A DNA stretch of 18,588 nucleotides from PALSA-1355 sp031400775 (GTDB lineage Bacteria > Planctomycetota > Planctomycetia > Pirellulales > PALSA-1355): positions 1 to 18,588 of the forward strand of contig JANNQN010000368.1 of the NCBI GenBank assembly GCA_031400775.1, read 5' to 3'. A program made the translations under genes and the position numbers. The notes under the pieces are model-generated. The model was given only the letters and a program-made list of their open reading frames with translations, was not told the DNA's origin and did not search any database. Shown here in pieces: positions 15,865-18,588 of this stretch. Within the stretch, counting starts at the first letter, position 1, and every line of letters begins with the position of its first letter.

Positions 15865-18435
15865 TCAGGCTGCGCACCACTTGTGCCACATCTGGCGATA
15901 GGCCGCTTCCAGATTCCGGGTAAAGCCCGCGGCGTCCAATAGCGCCGAGCCGGCCATCGCGTCGCGCAGCGTTTTGCGCAGACGAGCCAAGGCGTCGACG
16001 TCGGCGGCCAGACGGGCCGCGATATCGACGTACTCGGCTGGCGACTCGGCGATCAAGTGCGCGAGTCCCACGGGATTGAGCACACTGCCGCCGAATCGCG
16101 AGGAGTAATTTTGCCCCGCCAGCATGACGACCGGCAAGCCCATCCATACGGCGTCGCAGCTCGTCGTATGCCCGTTGAACGGGAAGGGATCCAAGGCGAT
16201 ATCCACCCGGGACATGAGCTCCAAATAGGCCGGCCGTGGACGTTTTTCGCAGAACTCGATGCGGGCCGCATCGATGCCCTGGGATTCGGCCAGTTGCTTG
16301 ACCCGCGTCGCTAGCGATCCGCCGCCGTGCGCCAGGATCATCAATCGCGAGCCGGCAACGGAATTGAGAATCTTCAGCCAGGCTTCCAGCGCTCCCGGCG
16401 AGACTTTGGCAAAGTTGTTGAACGAGCCGAACGTGACGTGCCCGGCATTTATCGCGGGCAACGGCGAGACGGCGGGCGCTTCGGACGGCCGGTAGCAGAA
16501 GAACTCACGCGGCAAGCGAACCAGTTCCTCGGTGTAATTTGCGTCGGTCTGTTCCGGCGGATCGGACCAGGCGTCGGTCAGCCGATAGTCCATGGCCGAC
16601 ATGCCGGTCGTGTTTTGATATCCGAGGTAAGTCACTTGAATCGGCGCCGGCTTGCGGGCGAACGTCAGCAGTCGATTTCCGGCGATGTGCCCCGTCAGAT
16701 CGACCAGGATGTCGATAGCGTCGCCGCGAATTGTCTCGGCCAGCTCCTGATCGGTCTGGAAGCGGGTTTCACGCCAATGATCCACTGTCGGGCGCAATCG
16801 TTCGGTGGCCGCATCGACGATCGCGGCATCGCTGTAGCAAAAGATCTCGAAATCCTGGTGGTCGTGGGCCGCGATCATCGGCTCGCTGAAAAAATTCACC
16901 GCGTGGTCGCGGAAGTAGGGAGAGACGTAGCCGATTCGCAGCCGGCGATCAGGCGATCGATCGTTGGAGTGTCCGGCCGCTCGCACCGTCAGCGGCTCGG
17001 CATGGCGACGCGCCCATTCGAGGTGTTCCTGAAAAATCGTGGGCGCGTTGTAGTCGGGATTGAAGTTCAACTTGTAGAGCAGATTGGTGTGCGCTCCCAC
17101 GGCGTCGGGCTGAAGCTCGACCGATTTTCGGGCGTACTGGATGGCCTCGTCCAGTTGGCCCAGGTTCTGCATCGCGGTGGCCAGGTTGGCATACAGAGCC
17201 CCGGAATTCGGATCCTGCTTAATCCCCCGGCGGCAGCACTGAACCGCCAGATCGGGCTGGTCGATGTCGTTGAACAAAACTGCCAGGTTGTTGTATGCCT
17301 CGGGGAATTCCGGTTGCAGCCGCAGGGCCGTTTCGTAGCCTTCGACGGCCTCGGAAGTCCGCCGCTGGAGGCGGTAGACGTTGGCCCGATTCAGATAAGC
17401 CGAGGCATAGTCGGGGTCGATCTCAATGGAGCGATTCAGCAGCGTCAACGATTCGTCGATGCGGCCCTGATGTTGCAAGACCGTGCCCAAGCTGGCCAGG
17501 GCCTTGGCATGATCCCCCTGCAAGCGCAGCACGTCGTCGTACGCGGCCGCCGCCTGGGCCCACTTCTCCTCGGCGTGCCAGACCGCCGCCAGGTTGAAAT
17601 GCGCATCCACGTGCCGCGGCTCCAAGCCGATCGCGGTCCGCAGGCTGGCAATTGCCTCGTCAAACTGCTTCAGGTCCTTGAGCGCCGCGCCCAGATTGCT
17701 GTGCGCCGTTACCGAACGAGGTTCGAGCGCGACGGCTTTGCGATAACACTCGACAGCTTCGTCGAGCTCGCGCTGGTCCTGATGGACTGTGCCCAGGTTC
17801 AGGTGCGCCTCACTGTTGTTGGGCGCCAGTTGCAGGGCCTGGCGATACGAGCGGGCCGCTTCCAAGCCATTGCCATGCGCCCGCCAGGCGGTACCCAGGT
17901 TCAGCCAGGCGTCGACATAGCGTGGATTCAGTTGCAGGGCTTCGCGATACGCCGAAATCGCCGCGGACAGATGCCCCTGGGTTTGGAGCACCGTGCCCAG
18001 GTTGTTGTGCGCCTCGGCGAAGGTCGGCCGCAGTGCGATCGCGCGGCGAAACGAGGCCGCCGCATCGTCGTCGCGGCCCGCCGCGCGCCGCACATTGCCC
18101 AGACTATTGTGTGCGTCGGCCAGAGTTGGATCGAGCCGCAAAGCCTCGAGCAGGCACGATTCGGCCTCGGCTGCCCGCCCGCACGCCCGCAGGGCTTCGC
18201 CCAGGTTGCCGCGAAAGACGGGCTGATCGGCCCGCAGTCCCACGGCTCGGCCGATCAGTTCGACGGCGGTTTCCGCTCGGCCGACCTGATAGGCCACCAG
18301 GCCCAGCAGATGCAGCGAGTCAGCGTGGTTCGGCTCCGCCTGCAAGATCCGGCGGTAGATCTCCTCAGCTTCGCGCAGTTGCCCGGCCTGATGATGGGCA
18401 TAGGCCGTCTGCAAGGCTTCGGAAGTGCTGGGCAT
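15865..18435 (-). CDS. TPR-glycosyltransferase A (13 TPRs + SPINDLY/OGT-like GT41 domain), first gene of the array
   Basis: The 856-residue protein has thirteen TPRs (1-446), the linker GAHTNLLYKLNFNP, then GT41 (about 496-856). Key residues are His511 in YFRDHAVNFF, Lys677 in SFNNFAKVSP, and H756, T757, T758 and Asp761 in FNGHTTSCDAVWMG. YSSRFGGSVL follows, and the C-terminus is LEAAYRQMWHKWCAA. Its active-site set is intact by comparison with OGT, apart from Asn for the human Gln839. Nine of repeats 2-13 carry the ladder Asn, so among the three GT41 members it is the best candidate for a conventional peptide-binding protein glycosyltransferase. The frame opens at 18516, but ATG 18435 (MPSTSEALQTAYAHHQAG) matches the paralog starts; the 27 extra codons have no family support. 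Neither start has a good Shine-Dalgarno. Gene B follows after 7 bp. Confidence 0.92.
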   Translation of the reverse strand: MPSTSEALQTAYAHHQAGQLREAEEIYRRILQAEPNHADSLHLLGLVAYQVGRAETAVELIGRAVGLRADQPVFRGNLGEALRACGRAAEAESCLLEALRLDPTLADAHNSLGNVRRAAGRDDDAAASFRRAIALRPTFAEAHNNLGTVLQTQGHLSAAISAYREALQLNPRYVDAWLNLGTAWRAHGNGLEAARSYRQALQLAPNNSEAHLNLGTVHQDQRELDEAVECYRKAVALEPRSVTAHSNLGAALKDLKQFDEAIASLRTAIGLEPRHVDAHFNLAAVWHAEEKWAQAAAAYDDVLRLQGDHAKALASLGTVLQHQGRIDESLTLLNRSIEIDPDYASAYLNRANVYRLQRRTSEAVEGYETALRLQPEFPEAYNNLAVLFNDIDQPDLAVQCCRRGIKQDPNSGALYANLATAMQNLGQLDEAIQYARKSVELQPDAVGAHTNLLYKLNFNPDYNAPTIFQEHLEWARRHAEPLTVRAAGHSNDRSPDRRLRIGYVSPYFRDHAVNFFSEPMIAAHDHQDFEIFCYSDAAIVDAATERLRPTVDHWRETRFQTDQELAETIRGDAIDILVDLTGHIAGNRLLTFARKPAPIQVTYLGYQNTTGMSAMDYRLTDAWSDPPEQTDANYTEELVRLPREFFCYRPSEAPAVSPLPAINAGHVTFGSFNNFAKVSPGALEAWLKILNSVAGSRLMILAHGGGSLATRVKQLAESQGIDAARIEFCEKRPRPAYLELMSRVDIALDPFPFNGHTTSCDAVWMGLPVVMLAGQNYSSRFGGSVLNPVGLAHLIAESPAEYVDIAARLAADVDALARLRKTLRDAMAGSALLDAAGFTRNLEAAYRQMWHKWCAA

Positions 18436-18556
18436 CGTTAGATCGAACACGTTGAATCGAAAATCGAGAGACACGGACGCGTTGCCAGGCGGCTGCAAGC
18501 CGCTCCGGCGCGCCATCGCGGCGAACGCGCGAAGGCCGGCCCGACCACCAATCTAA

Positions 18557-18585
18557 TTTAAAAAGCCCCTTTGCCTTAAAGCCAA
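18557..18585 (-). promoter_or_regulatory. Candidate promoter of the glycosyltransferase array
   Basis: On the minus strand TTGGCT (18580-18585) is followed after 17 nt by TTTAAA (18557-18562), each with 4 of 6 consensus matches, in the one AT-rich stretch upstream of gene A. Transcription from it would give a leader of about 115 nt that includes a small hairpin, AGCGGCT-like arms at 18489-18503. The window ends 3 bp further on, so a promoter beyond the edge is equally possible. Confidence 0.25.
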
Positions 18586-18588
18586 ACC

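Noticed and set aside
4494..18397. Regular roughly 102-bp periodicity that might suggest a CRISPR or other non-coding repeat array
   Set aside because: The units are degenerate, contiguous and in frame, and each encodes a 34-residue TPR; there are no conserved repeats with unique spacers.
11351..18435. Possible frameshift or pseudogene among the three GT41 copies
   Set aside because: All three read through without interruption from the shared N-terminal cap to the YRxMWxxWC end, with the main catalytic residues in place.

Overview
GC-rich window whose gene content points to a planctomycete, probably Pirellulales-like: a DUF1569 protein, very large TPR-glycosyltransferases and a 101-bp GGGACTGTCCC-type palindrome, with no nearby mobile genes. 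The taxonomic call is inference from gene families, not from a marker phylogeny. Nearly everything is on the minus strand; only one small gene (DUF2007-type) is on the plus strand.

Positions 1-3585 are housekeeping. They hold the 5' part of pnp (polynucleotide phosphorylase, cut by the window edge), rpsO (ribosomal protein S15) in the classic rpsO-pnp order, a membrane fatty-acid desaturase with an unusually structured 5' leader, and a divergent DUF2007 protein. A DUF1569 (DinB-like) gene follows, converging on and overlapping the DUF2007 gene.

Positions 4057-18435 are the striking part: six tandem, co-directional, paralogous genes in about 14.4 kb. In transcription order (right to left) I call them A to F. 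All start with the same roughly 38-residue TPR cap and continue with a run of exactly 34-residue TPR units (13, 9, 10, 13, 11 and 16 full units for A-F). A, B and C end in a SPINDLY/O-GlcNAc-transferase catalytic domain (GT41). D, E and F end in a different GT-B-like domain resembling heptosyltransferases (GT9-like). Genes A to E are separated by only 7-37 bp and look like one operon. A 265-bp gap carrying a terminator-like hairpin and the long palindromic repeat separates E from F, and DUF1569 follows F after 17 bp.

The arrangement suggests a cytoplasmic protein-glycosylation locus in which one peptide-binding scaffold has been duplicated and joined to two kinds of sugar-transfer module. The Asn ladder that lets OGT TPRs grip extended peptides is strong in A, D and F, intermediate in E, weak in C and almost gone in B. 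C also carries two substitutions at predicted UDP-sugar-binding positions. The paralogs therefore look diversified in both target recognition and chemistry. Sugar donors and protein targets cannot be read from the sequence.
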